Source of the DNA: Haemophilus sp. C1
Lineage (GTDB): Bacteria; Pseudomonadota; Gammaproteobacteria; Enterobacterales; Pasteurellaceae
Length of the DNA: 64,000 nucleotides
Direction of reading: 5' to 3'
Assembly (NCBI RefSeq): GCF_001276515.1
Contig: NZ_LDVZ01000007.1
Coordinates: 19,090-83,089, forward strand
Within the stretch, counting starts at the first letter, position 1, and every line of letters starts with the position of its first letter. A model generated the notes under the pieces. It was not told the origin of the DNA, ran no database searches, and worked only from the letters and a program-made list of their open reading frames with translations. Below, piece by piece: positions 8,535 to 19,111 of the stretch. A program made the translations under genes and the position numbers.

Positions 8535-9584
8535 TTATGCGGCCACAGGCGAAATAGGCGCAGGTGCCTCAAGAATGGTGATATTTTTCGCCATGGCGAC
8601 TGCCTCGTAGTTTTCCACAACATAGGCTTCGTTTGACGATAAATAATCTTCCACACGATTGCGTTCAGGCACATCTTTTAAGTGACGGCGCACTTTGCCT
8701 TCCTGCACGTAGATTGACAAGTTGTCTAGCGATGTGACTAACACTGTGCCTTTCGGGAAGAATGGAACAGATACGGCTTGTAACCCGCCCACACGTTTTT
8801 GGCTAATGACGGTATCGCCTGCCAAAATTTCACTTGGTTTTTCTTGGTTGATTAATGGGAAATATTTATCGGCTAATAAGTCGCTACCCATAATTGCAAC
8901 CAGTTTAGTGTCGTCACGATATTGTGCTGGGATGAAATCTTCTTTTAATGCAAAAACAAGGGCATTAAGGTTTTTATAGGTTTTACCTGCACCGATTTCG
9001 ATTTTGCCACTGCTTTTTTCAATTTCTTTTAATACACGGGCTTTGGCTTTATCTTCGATTTGGACTAACCAACCCTTATTCACATCTTGCAATAATGGAT
9101 GTTCAGTGCGGTTTGTGGTTGCGGCTGCACTTGTGCCATTCCAACCGATCATGATACGGTCTAATGCAATGCGTTCTGCTTTGAGTTTGCCAATGCGTGC
9201 AGCGAAATCAGGGAATTTTGCCCAACTGTCTAAGGTTGCATAATTTAAATGCGTGTCAAAGTTGGTTTGTTCGCAAGAATAGGTGTTTTCTTGCAAGCTG
9301 TGAATGTCTGTGGTTTCACGTGCTTTAGTGTTAGTGTCGGTGCGGCTTGCCACAGGAGAAAGCACGCCTAAACGCAATGCGGAACCTTTCATTTCTTGCA
9401 CCATGACGACATTGATGCGTTTCAAGAAATCAGAACTTTCAAGCACAGCATTTTCTAATTTTTGTTGAATAGTTGGCTCAACGGTAAACTGACCGCCATT
9501 TGCGATAAAAGCAACATCTTCGCCGTTATCTTGTGCAACACCAGCTACATAAGCATTAAATTTTTGTTTGGTAAATTTATTCAT
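8535..9584 (-). CDS. Major capsid protein gpN
   Basis: A 349-residue homologue of the P2 major capsid precursor gpN (357 residues), of HK97 fold. Markers are KFNAYVAGVAQDNG at the N-terminus, RIMIGWNGTSAA near residue 145 and the C-terminal NEAYVVENYEAVAMAKNI. In P2 the N-terminal 31 residues are removed by gpO. The frame is intact, unlike T and P of the same prophage. Confidence 0.93.
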   Translation of the reverse strand: MNKFTKQKFNAYVAGVAQDNGEDVAFIANGGQFTVEPTIQQKLENAVLESSDFLKRINVVMVQEMKGSALRLGVLSPVASRTDTNTKARETTDIHSLQENTYSCEQTNFDTHLNYATLDSWAKFPDFAARIGKLKAERIALDRIMIGWNGTSAAATTNRTEHPLLQDVNKGWLVQIEDKAKARVLKEIEKSSGKIEIGAGKTYKNLNALVFALKEDFIPAQYRDDTKLVAIMGSDLLADKYFPLINQEKPSEILAGDTVISQKRVGGLQAVSVPFFPKGTVLVTSLDNLSIYVQEGKVRRHLKDVPERNRVEDYLSSNEAYVVENYEAVAMAKNITILEAPAPISPVAA

Positions 9585-9605
9585 TTGGTTTTTTCCTAAG
9601 ATAAA

Positions 9606-10421
9606 TTAAAAGAAGCGGCCATCAGTTTCAGGTTGTTCACCGTAAACTAAAGGGCGAGGATTTTCGGGTTCAACCGGCTTTTTGAGTTCTGCAAAGGTTG
9701 CTTGGATTTCCGCATTACCTGCTTTCATTTCTTCGATTTCGGCTTGTTGTTTGGCTAAATCGTCAGAAAGTGCGGTTAATTTTTCCAAGGTTTCTTTGGT
9801 TTGTTCCGCTAAAAGCTCAATGGCTTGTGTTTGATCAGCAAAGCGTTCATCGTCTGATTTTTCTTTTTTCGCAAATAATCCTTTAATTTTTTCAAAGATG
9901 CTTTGTGTTTCTTCCACAAATTCCAATTCAGTTTCAATAGCAGCAGTGAAAAGGTTTTCTGATTTTTCTTTGCGGTTATTAAGTGGATTCGCACTTGCGC
10001 CAGCAGAAAAGACCAACATTTCGGTGCCAAGGCTTGCTGGATTATCAGTTACAGCTAAACCAACTAAGTAAGCCTCGCCAGTGTCAGCAAAATTCGGATC
10101 ACACTCAATAGAGGTGTAGATTTTTTGACGCTCTTTATTCAGTTTGATTAAATCGTCTGTTGGATCGATTTTAGCTAATAACTGCAATTTACCTTCTTCG
10201 GTTTCTTCTGTTTTTAAGGCTAAAACATCCCCATAACATTTAGCGTGAGGTTCATCGCTTTCATACCAACGTAATTTGATATGTTCTAGGTTAATGCGTG
10301 CACCGTATTTTTTTGGATCATAATTTGCCGCCATTTGTTCAATCCAAGTACGATTGATTGAGCGACCGTCAGTAGTTGCACCTTCTGTTGCGACTACAAA
10401 CCATTTTGAAGTTTTTGCCAT
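9606..10421 (-). CDS. Capsid scaffold and protease gpO
   Basis: A 271-residue homologue of P2 gpO (284 residues). The N-terminal half is the serine protease domain (KTSKWFVVATEGATTDGR, INLEHIKLRWY with the conserved His, YTSIECDPNF with the Ser). The C-terminal half is a Glu/Lys-rich coiled coil (about residues 165-250) that acts as scaffold. It guides assembly of gpN and then cleaves itself and gpN. It is the first gene of the leftward operon and diverges from terminase P. Confidence 0.92.
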   Translation of the reverse strand: MAKTSKWFVVATEGATTDGRSINRTWIEQMAANYDPKKYGARINLEHIKLRWYESDEPHAKCYGDVLALKTEETEEGKLQLLAKIDPTDDLIKLNKERQKIYTSIECDPNFADTGEAYLVGLAVTDNPASLGTEMLVFSAGASANPLNNRKEKSENLFTAAIETELEFVEETQSIFEKIKGLFAKKEKSDDERFADQTQAIELLAEQTKETLEKLTALSDDLAKQQAEIEEMKAGNAEIQATFAELKKPVEPENPRPLVYGEQPETDGRFF

Positions 10422-10585
10422 TGCTTATCCTTTGTTTGGTTTGATTCAATGATTATCGCTATTCTGAAAGGTTTAATTTTGGTGGTCTATGAGTTGCTTT
10501 TGTTGTATGTCGATTCACAGAGCAAGCGGAAAGACTAACATTCGCCCCCTTTCTATTATGCGGTTGTAAATAGAAAGGATTAGGA
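10422..10585. promoter_or_regulatory. Divergent late promoter region between O and P
   Basis: These 164 bases separate genes transcribed in opposite directions, as PO and PP do in P2, where the Ogr activator binds TGT-N12-ACA near -55. Here several TGT triplets face an ACA around 10503-10523, but the spacings I count are 13, 10 and 6, so no exact Ogr box is established. A ribosome site (AAAGGATTAGGA) precedes P. Confidence 0.5.
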
Positions 10586-12309
10586 ATGGACGAACAAGTT
10601 ATTAATCAACCTTCCCCCGAAGTGACGGCGGAAATCAAACGTAAAGCACAGCAGATGTATTTCAGTGGTTATAAAATCGCTGAAATTTCACGCCAGTTAA
10701 ATATTCCTGCATCAACGATAGCCAGTTGGAAAGACAGAGAAAAGTGGGACGATATTGCGCCTGTCGGTCGGGTGGAATTAGCACTTGAGACAAGATTAAA
10801 TTTGCTGATTGCGAAAGAAGAAAAGAGCGGTTCAGATTACAAAGAAATTGATTTGCTTGGTCGCCAAATGGAACGGATGGCGAGAGTGAAAAAATATTCT
10901 TTTGGTGATGGTAACGAAGTAGATTTAAACCCGAAACTGGCGAACCGCAACAAGGGCGACCGGAAGAAAACCGAACCCAATGCCATTGATCAGGAACAAG
11001 AAGAATTGCTGATTAATGGCTTTCTTGATGGGATGTTTAATTATCAGCGAATTTGGCACAAGGCGAAAGAACACCGAATCAGAAATATTTTAAAAAGCCG
11101 ACAAATCGGGGCGACGTATTATTTTGCTCAGGAAGCCTTTGTTGATGCTTTGACTACTGGTAACAATCAGATTTTCTTATCTGCCAGTAAAAAACAAGCC
11201 TTACAGTTTCGTTCGTACATTGTGAACTATGCTAAGCGGACGGCAGATGTAGATTTAAAGGGCGAAACCATTCGCTTACCAAATGGTGCGGAATTGATTT
11301 TTTTGGGAACGAATTCTGCTACAGCTCAATCCTACCACGGCAATTTATATTTTGATGAAATTTTCTGGGTTACTAAATTTGAAGAGATTCGTAAAGTGGC
11401 ATCTGCTATGGCGTCTCAAAAAATGTATCGCCAAACTTACTTTTCTACGCCTTCTACAATTGCCCATTCGGCTTATGCTTTTTTTCTGGCAAAGCTTTCA
11501 ATCGAGATCGCCCAAAATCAGAAAAAGTTGAAATTGATATTTCTCATGAAAATTTAAAAAACGGGAAATTTTGTGCAGATAGCCAATGGAAACAAATTGT
11601 GAGTATTTATGATGCGATGGAGGGGGGCTGTACTCTTTTCGACATTAATAATTTGATTGCAGAAAACAGTAAAGCTGAATTTGAACAATTATATCTATGT
11701 CAATTCGCTGATGATAACACGTCAGCATTTAAATTTGGCGATCTGCAACTTTGCCAGGTGGATAGCTTGGAAGAATGGCATGATTACAAGCCATTTTATC
11801 AACGCCCATTCGGCAATCGTGAAGTGTGGTTAGGTTATGACCCTGCTTTTACTGGCGATCGTGCAGCCTTAGGGATTGTTGCACCGCCGAAAGTGGAAGG
11901 GGGCGATTATCGCGTTTTACATAAACAAACTTTTCACGGTATGGATTACGAAACTCAAGCAAGTCGCATTAAGCAGTTTTGCGATGATTACAACGTGACT
12001 CGCATCGTGATTGATAAAACGGGGATGGGATCGGGCGTTTATCAGGAAGTGAAAAAATTTTATCCAATGGCGCAGGGCCTAGAGTATAACGCTGATCTTA
12101 AAAATGAAATGGTGTTAAAAACACAAAACTTAATTCAGAAACGTCGCCTTAAATTTGATAGTGGAGACAATGACATCGTGAGTAGTTTTATGACGGTGAA
12201 AAAACGCATTACTGGCACAGGGAAAATTACTTATGTTTCGGACCGTTCGGAAGATGCAAGCCACGGCGATGTATCAAGCAACAAATCAACAATATTTACC
12301 TTTGAATAG
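10586..12309 (+). pseudogene. Terminase large subunit gpP, broken in two places
   Basis: Residues 1-300 in the first frame match the P2 gpP ATPase: an N-terminal helix-turn-helix (YKIAEISRQLNIPASTIASW), the SRQIGATYYFA nucleotide-binding loop and LYFDEIFW. Near 11479-11487 (seven T) the frame is lost and a stop follows at 11555. The next frame resumes as SGKAFNRDRPKSEKVEID and carries the nuclease domain (LGYDPAFTGDRAALGIV). A second lesion near 12265-12275 replaces the expected C-terminus. Another frame reads QATNQQYLPLNRITK and stops in an ATGA overlap with Q. Restored length would be about 575 residues. No functional large terminase can be made without frame restoration. Confidence 0.88.
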
Positions 12310-12318
12310 GATTACCAA

Positions 12319-13329
12319 ATGAGCAAAAAATCAAAAAAATCAACCGCACTTTCTACGGGGAATCAAGCACAGGCGTTCAGCTTTGGAGAGCCTATTCCAG
12401 TAATTGACCGTGCAGAAGTACTGAATTATTTCGAAAGCGTGGTGATGTATGAAAAATATTACAATCCGCCAATTAATTTAAGTTACTTGGCTAAAGCCTT
12501 AAATGCCTCAGCACATCATAATAGTGCGATTACCGTGAAGAAAAATATTTTACTTTCAACATGCAAAACCACCGCACTTTTACCTCGTACCCAATTAGAA
12601 AAACTGGTGCAAGATTACTTGGTCTTTGGCAATGCTTATGTTGAGAAAACTGTAAATTCGTTTGGTAAAGTCGTATCACTCAAATCCCCTCTTGCTAAAT
12701 ATATGCGTATCGGTGTTGAAACAGGTGTGTTTTATCAGATTGTGAATGGATTTGATGAATATGAATTTAAAAAAGGTTCTGTCTTTAACTTGATTAATCC
12801 CGATGTGAATCAAGAGATTTATGGCGTGCCAGAATATTTGGCAGCGTTACAATCTGCTTTTTTAAATGAAAGTGCCACATTGTTCCGCCGTAAATATTAT
12901 TTGAATGGCGCGCATGCTGGGTCAATCATTTATATGACTGACCCAACACAGAACCAAGACGATATTGAAGCAATCAAAACGCAAATCAGACAAACGAAAG
13001 GCACTGGCAACTTTAAAAATTTATTTGTGTATATTCCAAACGGAAAGAAAGACGGGATGCAAGTTATTCCGTTGTCTGATGCTATTGCTAAAGATGACTT
13101 CCTAAACATTAAGAACGCAAGCCGTGATGATGTGTTAGCCGCACACCGTGTGCCACCTCAATTAATGGGGATTGTACCTAACAATACTGGCGGATTTGGT
13201 GACGTTGAAAAGGCAACGCGAGTGTTTTTTATTAATGAGATAATCCCATTGCAAGAACGATTGAAAGAGATTAATAGTTGGGTAGGGGAAGAAGTGATCA
13301 CGTTCTCTGATTACAAATTGCTAAATTAG
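12319..13329 (+). CDS. Portal protein gpQ
   Basis: A 336-residue intact homologue of the P2 portal gpQ (344 residues), the PBSX/P2 portal family. Markers are YYNPPINLSYLAKALNASAHH, DYLVFGNAYVEK, and the C-terminal HRVPPQLMGIVPNNTGGFG motif. It forms the dodecameric ring through which DNA is packaged and to which the tail attaches. Its start overlaps the original stop of P. It is the last gene before the attachment region. Confidence 0.92.
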   Translation: MSKKSKKSTALSTGNQAQAFSFGEPIPVIDRAEVLNYFESVVMYEKYYNPPINLSYLAKALNASAHHNSAITVKKNILLSTCKTTALLPRTQLEKLVQDYLVFGNAYVEKTVNSFGKVVSLKSPLAKYMRIGVETGVFYQIVNGFDEYEFKKGSVFNLINPDVNQEIYGVPEYLAALQSAFLNESATLFRRKYYLNGAHAGSIIYMTDPTQNQDDIEAIKTQIRQTKGTGNFKNLFVYIPNGKKDGMQVIPLSDAIAKDDFLNIKNASRDDVLAAHRVPPQLMGIVPNNTGGFGDVEKATRVFFINEIIPLQERLKEINSWVGEEVITFSDYKLLN

Positions 13330-13349
13330 ATCCTTTCAAAAATAAACAG

Positions 13350-13371
13350 CCCGCAGAAATGCGGGTTTTTT
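13350..13371 (+). terminator. Terminator after portal gene Q
   Basis: CCCGC-AGAAAT-GCGGG followed by six T, 20 bases after the stop of Q. It ends the rightward P-Q transcript. Confidence 0.85.
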
Positions 13372-13828
13372 ATTGCTCAAAGAGCTGTTTTTGTCCTATA
13401 TAGTATTAGTACCGCCCCAGTATATTATATCAAATCAATCAATATGACAAATCTTAAATCCTTATTTCAGCCCGATTTTTCGCCCAATTGTACGCATGAA
13501 AAATCGCAGTCAAACCCTCGCCACGCTCGCACACTAAAGATGTCGATTTCAACGCAATTTTAGATCCTTTACAAAGCCTTTTCAGTAATAGCGCCTTTCG
13601 GATCCTTTATTTCAGATCTTTTAACGCAAACAAACGCAGAAAAGTGAAAAATCAGATCTTTTGGTAAGCAAAAAAAGTTATGTGTCTAGATGTGTCGTTA
13701 GTGTGGCGTGGAGTGCGATTTTTTTTATGGTATATTAAAAGTGTTACAGTTTTGATTGATTGGATAACTGATTGAATTATTTGTTATTTATTTTCTTAAT
13801 GGCTACCAACTGTTCACAGTTTGCATAA
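13372..13828. other. Gene-free phage arm between Q and the attachment site
   Basis: No reading frame of note is present. Five copies of a 9-base motif (A/G)GATC(C/T)TTT lie in direct orientation at 13328-13336 (at the Q stop), 13562-13570, 13600-13608, 13614-13622 and 13654-13662. They could be arm-type integrase sites or other protein-binding repeats. On the minus strand GGCGAGGG (13515-13522) matches the first bases of the P2 cos sequence in the orientation P2 would predict, a weak cos candidate. The stretch from about 13700 to 13800 is very AT-rich. Confidence 0.5.
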
Positions 13829-13873
13829 CTCCAAAACCGGGTGTTGGGAGTTCGAGCCTCTCCGCCCCTGCCA
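13829..13873 (+). other. tRNA-Trp 3' fragment, right attachment site (attR)
   Basis: CTCCAAAACCGGGTG is followed by a T-arm and acceptor strand ending CGCCCCTGCCA. This is the anticodon loop (CCA at 13831-13833) to 3' end of a bacterial tRNA-Trp. The bases before CTCCAAA do not continue the tRNA, so only the displaced 3' part is present. This is what integration with crossover in the anticodon loop leaves at the far end of a prophage. The intact gene should lie beyond the left end of the element. Confidence 0.85.
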
Positions 13874-14007
13874 TTAAAATATTCCTTTCAATTAATCATA
13901 AAATATTTTTATACTTATACCCTTTGCATATTATTTAATAATTCTTTTTATTTTTCTTTTTGAATTAGATATATAATTATCAAATTTTAAATATAAAAAT
14001 AATTAGT

Positions 14008-15153
14008 ATGAAACCTCAATATTATCTTGGCATGATGTCTGGAACTAGTCTAGATGGAGTGGATGTTGCTCTTGTTGATTTTTCTCTAGAGCCTCGACTT
14101 ATCTTATCTGATTTTTTTCCTATGCCAGAAAATTTACGTCAGAAATTAACCAAACTCATTCAAACTGGTGAAACAGCTCTACAAAATTTAGGCGAACTCG
14201 ATCATGAGCTTGCTTTACTGTATTGTGATTGTGTAAATACTTTTCTACAAAAATATAATCTTATTCCAAGCCAAATTGAAGCTGTTGGTTGTCATGGACA
14301 GACAGTATGGCATTCTCCTGCTCCTACTTCTGCATTTCCTTTCACAATGCAACTAGGCGATATGAATTTATTGGCAGCTAAAACAGGAATATCGGTTATT
14401 GGTGATTTTCGTCGTAAAGATATGGCGTTAGGCGGACAGGGGGCTCCTCTTGTACCCGCTTTCCATAAAGCTGTATTCTCAAATGCTAATTTTGCTACAG
14501 TTGTTTTAAATATTGGTGGGATTAGTAATGTTTCTATATTGTTTCCTAATCAACCTGTAATTGGCTTTGATACAGGTCCAGGTAATACATTATTAGATCA
14601 ATGGATAGAAAAACACCAAGGCCTTCGCTATGACAAAAATGGTGAGTGGGCTTCAAAAGGCAAAGTGAATCAAGTTCTGCTTGATGAATTATTAAATGAA
14701 CCTTTTTTCTCTTTACCAGCCCCAAAAAGTACAGGGAGAGAGTTATTTAATCTTGATTGGTTAATTGGCAAAGTAGAGAAAACATCAGAAAAACTTACCG
14801 CTCTTTCATCTAAAATAACATTATCCCCAGAAGATGTGCAAGCGACTCTTGTTGAATTGACGGTAACAAGCATTGTTAATGCACTAAATCAGCTCCAAAC
14901 AAATTTACCAAAACGTTTACTTGTATGTGGCGGCGGCGCCAAGAATAGCCTAATTATGCGTGGGTTGCATGATAATTTACTCGATTGGCAGGTTGGTACA
15001 ACGACAGAGCAAGGTTTTGATATTGATTATGTAGAAGCCGCTGCTTTTGCTTGGTTGGCTTATTGTCGAATGAACAATTTACCAGCAAACCTGCCTAGTG
15101 TAACTGGCGCAAAAAGTGCGGTTAGTTTGGGGGCTATTTTTCCTAAAGACTAA
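14008..15153 (+). CDS. anmK: Anhydro-N-acetylmuramic acid kinase
   Basis: A 381-residue enzyme that hydrolyses the 1,6-anhydro ring of anhydro-MurNAc and phosphorylates it to MurNAc-6-phosphate in murein recycling. It has the N-terminal [15 protein letters not shown] phosphate loop, [28 protein letters not shown] with the catalytic Asp, and [11 protein letters not shown]. Length is normal for the family (about 370). It lies 9 bases before murQ, whose product takes the next step, so the two form an operon. It starts 134 bases after the prophage attachment site. Confidence 0.96.
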   Translation: MKPQYYLGMMSGTSLDGVDVALVDFSLEPRLILSDFFPMPENLRQKLTKLIQTGETALQNLGELDHELALLYCDCVNTFLQKYNLIPSQIEAVGCHGQTVWHSPAPTSAFPFTMQLGDMNLLAAKTGISVIGDFRRKDMALGGQGAPLVPAFHKAVFSNANFATVVLNIGGISNVSILFPNQPVIGFDTGPGNTLLDQWIEKHQGLRYDKNGEWASKGKVNQVLLDELLNEPFFSLPAPKSTGRELFNLDWLIGKVEKTSEKLTALSSKITLSPEDVQATLVELTVTSIVNALNQLQTNLPKRLLVCGGGAKNSLIMRGLHDNLLDWQVGTTTEQGFDIDYVEAAAFAWLAYCRMNNLPANLPSVTGAKSAVSLGAIFPKD

Positions 15154-16074
<921 letters not shown>

Positions 16075-16078
16075 GATA

Positions 16079-16108
16079 AAAAACTAATTTAAATATCAGT
16101 TTTTTATT
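16079..16108. terminator. Weak bidirectional terminator between murQ and yibQ
   Basis: AAAAAACT and AGTTTTTT flank an AT-rich loop between two convergent genes. The stem is short and AT-rich, so the call is tentative. Confidence 0.4.
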
Positions 16109-16946
16109 TTGGAACTCCACGTAGTAATCCTACAGGTTCAAAAGGTTCTATAGAAGTTGGCGCAGGCATTTCGCTGAATAATAAAATAAATAGCTTGGGC
16201 GGAATAACTTTTTCATTTCGCCATAAATTTCCCATTCCGACTAATTGAATATCTTCGGGTAAATTACGAAGTCCTGCTTGTAACACCGCAATGGTATTTG
16301 GACGAGGATGTCCTATCGCAATCGCGGTACCATGTTTCCTTGCATAGTGAATTGCTGCTTTAAATTGACGCTGAACGTCTGCGAATTCGTTACTATCATC
16401 TAAAAATATATGGCGATCTAATGAACGCACGCCTTGTTCTTTTGCTATTTTTCCTGCGACAGATTTTCCTATTGTTCGACTATCTAAAAAGAATAAATGT
16501 TTTTCTTGAAGTGCGGTCATTAAATAAGTCATTAATTGGGGATTGGCCGTAGCTGCACTGCCCATATGATTGTTCATACCGATGGCATCACGCACAATAT
16601 TTTTAGCAGTATTAACGCGATCATTTACTTGTGCTGCAGACATTCCTAAATGTAATCCACCGTCTTCGATTTTAATTGCACTAATTGGTTGCATCGGCAT
16701 ATGGATTAAAATATCTCTGCCTTGAGATTTCGCTTCTTGGTTACGTACTCGAGCATAGGGTGCGGCAGGAATAATTGCCACCGATATTTCACGTGGCATT
16801 GCAAAAACAGCCGCATCTTCCTTGGAATGATAGCCTACATCATCAATTACAATCGCAAGTTTGCTTTGAGCAAAAGAAAAAGAGGCATAAAGTGCGGTAG
16901 AAAAAATGATAAAATTTTTTACCGCACTTTTTATCAGAATATTCAT
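16104..16946 (-). CDS. Divergent polysaccharide deacetylase family protein (YibQ-like)
   Basis: With the start at 16946 the product has 280 residues: a signal peptide (NFIIFSTALYASFSFA) then a divergent polysaccharide deacetylase domain (LAIVIDDVGYHSKEDAAVF, ILIHMPMQP, MNNHMGSAAT, AIGHPRPNT). The ATG overlaps the stop of envC as TGATG. A start four codons upstream would overlap more. The family is periplasmic, and its regular partnership with envC suggests a role at the septal wall. The substrate is not known. Confidence 0.85.
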   Translation of the reverse strand: MNILIKSAVKNFIIFSTALYASFSFAQSKLAIVIDDVGYHSKEDAAVFAMPREISVAIIPAAPYARVRNQEAKSQGRDILIHMPMQPISAIKIEDGGLHLGMSAAQVNDRVNTAKNIVRDAIGMNNHMGSAATANPQLMTYLMTALQEKHLFFLDSRTIGKSVAGKIAKEQGVRSLDRHIFLDDSNEFADVQRQFKAAIHYARKHGTAIAIGHPRPNTIAVLQAGLRNLPEDIQLVGMGNLWRNEKVIPPKLFILLFSEMPAPTSIEPFEPVGLLRGVPK

Positions 16947-18175
16947 CAACGAACCCACCCTGCAGGATTTACTGGCGTTCCTTTACGGCTAATACCAAAA
17001 TAAAGCGCGGAACGTGATATTTCCCCTGTATTTCCTACTTGAGCAATAACCTGCCCTGCTGAAACAAGCTGACCAACTTTCACTGATACCGCTTGATTGA
17101 AGCCATATAAACTTAAATCAGTTTCGCCGTGTTTAACAATAACCATATAACCATAACCATTTAAATATCCCGCTAAAATGACGCGTCCAGCTGCAATTGC
17201 TTTAACAGGCGTGCCTGCCGATGCGCCAATTACCATACCTTTCCAACGTACTTCGCCTGCTTGGATAGAACCAAAAGTATGCAAAATTGAACCAGAAACT
17301 GGTAAGGAATATTGTTTTTTTGCCGCCCCTAAACCGCTTGTACTATTAAGTAATTGGCGTTCTTGCACAGTTGGTTGATAAGGCTTTGATGTTCGTTTTT
17401 CTTCAGCTTTTTGGCGTTGAGCAAGTGCCTCTCTTTCACGTTTTTCTTGTTCGCGCGCGGCTTGTTCTGCTCGTTGAATTTCTTGACGAAGTGCTTGTTC
17501 GTTTGCTTTTAGAGCATTCAATTTATCTTGATCTAGGGCTAAATTTTTATTGAGTTCATTCAGCGTAGATTGATGCTCTTGCTGTGCTTTTTGCAATGCT
17601 TGTTGTTGTTTCTTTTGTGTGGAAAGTTGATTTCGGTGGTTTTTTTGTTGAGCGAGAATCGCTTCTTTTTGCGTTACAATTTGTGCTTGCGTTGCTTTTA
17701 AATCTCCAATCATTTCAATCCGAACTTGATTTAAATGCTGATAATAAACTTTCATTCGCTCTGCTTTTGTTGGATCTTGAGCAAACATTCGTTCAATCAG
17801 CGATGGATTAATGCCTGAACGGTAAATTATATCCATTTGTTTAGCTAATCGTATTTTTTGCTCACGTTCCTGTTTTTCTAATTGTTTGAGTTGCTTATCT
17901 GCATCGGCAATTTGCTTACGAATTTCCTTTAAACTTATTTCGGTTTCAAGCAGTTCTCCCTCAACAGTGTTAATTTTACTCTCGTGTTTTTTTAAATTCG
18001 CTTGCAACTTAGCTTGCTCACGTTTTTGCTTCTCAATTTTAGATTCTTGTTGCTTAATTTGTTTTTGAATTTGGTTGAGATCGGAAGATTGGCTGACAGG
18101 CGAAAATATTAATAAACCGCAGCTTAAAAGTGCGGTTAACAATAATGATGTTTTTTGATTAACAAAACGCAACAT
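16946..18175 (-). CDS. envC: Murein hydrolase activator EnvC
   Basis: A 409-residue periplasmic protein: a signal peptide (residues about 1-31), a long coiled coil rich in K, Q and E (about 32-265), and a C-terminal LytM domain. The LytM active site is degenerate: where peptidases have H-x-H, the sequence reads ALYFGISRKG. This is expected of EnvC, which activates amidases AmiA and AmiB at the division site rather than cutting murein itself. It is translated just before the deacetylase gene. Confidence 0.93.
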   Translation of the reverse strand: MLRFVNQKTSLLLTALLSCGLLIFSPVSQSSDLNQIQKQIKQQESKIEKQKREQAKLQANLKKHESKINTVEGELLETEISLKEIRKQIADADKQLKQLEKQEREQKIRLAKQMDIIYRSGINPSLIERMFAQDPTKAERMKVYYQHLNQVRIEMIGDLKATQAQIVTQKEAILAQQKNHRNQLSTQKKQQQALQKAQQEHQSTLNELNKNLALDQDKLNALKANEQALRQEIQRAEQAAREQEKREREALAQRQKAEEKRTSKPYQPTVQERQLLNSTSGLGAAKKQYSLPVSGSILHTFGSIQAGEVRWKGMVIGASAGTPVKAIAAGRVILAGYLNGYGYMVIVKHGETDLSLYGFNQAVSVKVGQLVSAGQVIAQVGNTGEISRSALYFGISRKGTPVNPAGWVR

Positions 18176-18350
18176 AATTCATCCTAAATCTGTAAAACTC
18201 GCAAATCTTATCATATTTGTGAAAAGGCGAAAAAGTTTGATGGTTATTTTTTGCTAAAGATCAGGAAATCATTCCTTTTAACTTTTAAAGCTAAGGATTT
18301 TTTGCTATAAAATGTGCATTCTTTTTATTTGAAAACATTAGGAGATTCTT

Positions 18351-19034
18351 ATGGAATTAGTATTTATCCGTCACGGTTTTAGTGAATGGAATGCAAAAAA
18401 TTTATTCACGGGTTGGCGTGATGTGAATTTAACTGAACGCGGTGTGGAAGAAGCAAAAGCTGCGGGTAAAAAACTGTTAGACAAAGGTTATGAATTTGAC
18501 ATCGCATTTACCTCTGTTTTAACTCGAGCAATCAAAACTTGTAACATCGTGTTAGAAGAATCCCACCAATTATGGATTCCGCAAGTGAAAAACTGGCGTT
18601 TAAATGAGCGTCACTACGGTGCTTTGCAAGGTTTAGATAAAAAAGCTACTGCGGAGCAATACGGTGACGAACAAGTTCATATTTGGCGTCGTTCTTATGA
18701 TATTTCTCCACCAGATTTAGATCCGCAAGATCCAAATTCTGCACACAATGATCGTCGTTACGCAAATATTCCATCTGACGTAGTGCCGAATGCAGAAAAC
18801 TTAAAAATTACTTTAGAGCGTGCACTTCCATTCTGGGAAGATCAAATCGCACCAGCAATGCTTTCTGGCAAACGTGTTTTAGTGGTTGCTCACGGTAACT
18901 CACTCCGTGCGTTGGCAAAACATATTATTGGTATTTCTGATGCTGAAATTATGGATTTTGAAATTCCAACAGGTCAGCCTTTAGTTTTAAAACTAGATGA
19001 TAAATTAAATTACGTAGAACATTACTATCTTTAA
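18351..19034 (+). CDS. gpmA: 2,3-bisphosphoglycerate-dependent phosphoglycerate mutase
   Basis: A 227-residue glycolytic enzyme interconverting 3- and 2-phosphoglycerate. The histidine phosphatase signature is IRHGFSEWN (phospho-His8). The second His is in [11 protein letters not shown], and [11 protein letters not shown] carries the catalytic Glu. An AGGAG site lies 7 bases before the ATG. Most family members read RHGES at the first motif. The Phe in that position is, as I recall it, also found in H. influenzae. It stands alone with its own terminator. Confidence 0.96.
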   Translation: MELVFIRHGFSEWNAKNLFTGWRDVNLTERGVEEAKAAGKKLLDKGYEFDIAFTSVLTRAIKTCNIVLEESHQLWIPQVKNWRLNERHYGALQGLDKKATAEQYGDEQVHIWRRSYDISPPDLDPQDPNSAHNDRRYANIPSDVVPNAENLKITLERALPFWEDQIAPAMLSGKRVLVVAHGNSLRALAKHIIGISDAEIMDFEIPTGQPLVLKLDDKLNYVEHYYL

Positions 19035-19071
19035 TTAAGTTCAACGTATTGTTGTTCTAACTGTATAAAAC

Positions 19072-19098
19072 AAAACCCCGCAAATTAGCGGGGTTTTT
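19072..19098. terminator. Bidirectional terminator between gpmA and rpmE
   Basis: AACCCCGC-AAATTA-GCGGGGTT with A before and T after, placed between two convergent genes. Confidence 0.9.
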
Positions 19099-19111
19099 AA
19101 ACAAGTCCAAA

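Larger units (their letters stand above)
1..13873. mobile_element. P2-like prophage, right part, defective
   Basis: The block carries P2-type head, lysis and tail genes in the P2 arrangement: P and Q on the plus strand, diverging from O-N-M-L-X, lysis genes, R and S on the minus strand. It continues off the left edge in gene V and ends at a 3' fragment of tRNA-Trp. Between portal gene Q and that fragment there are only about 500 non-coding bases, whereas P2 and HP1 place integrase, repressor and replication genes there. T and P are frameshifted. No sheath, tube or tail chaperone gene lies between S and T. I infer a non-inducible remnant. The left end, possibly with an intact tRNA-Trp, is outside the window. 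Confidence 0.9.

Noticed and set aside
10480..10530. Ogr activator box TGT-N12-ACA in the O-P promoter region
   Set aside because: TGT and ACA triplets are present but with spacings of 13, 10 and 6 bases, none equal to the P2 spacing.
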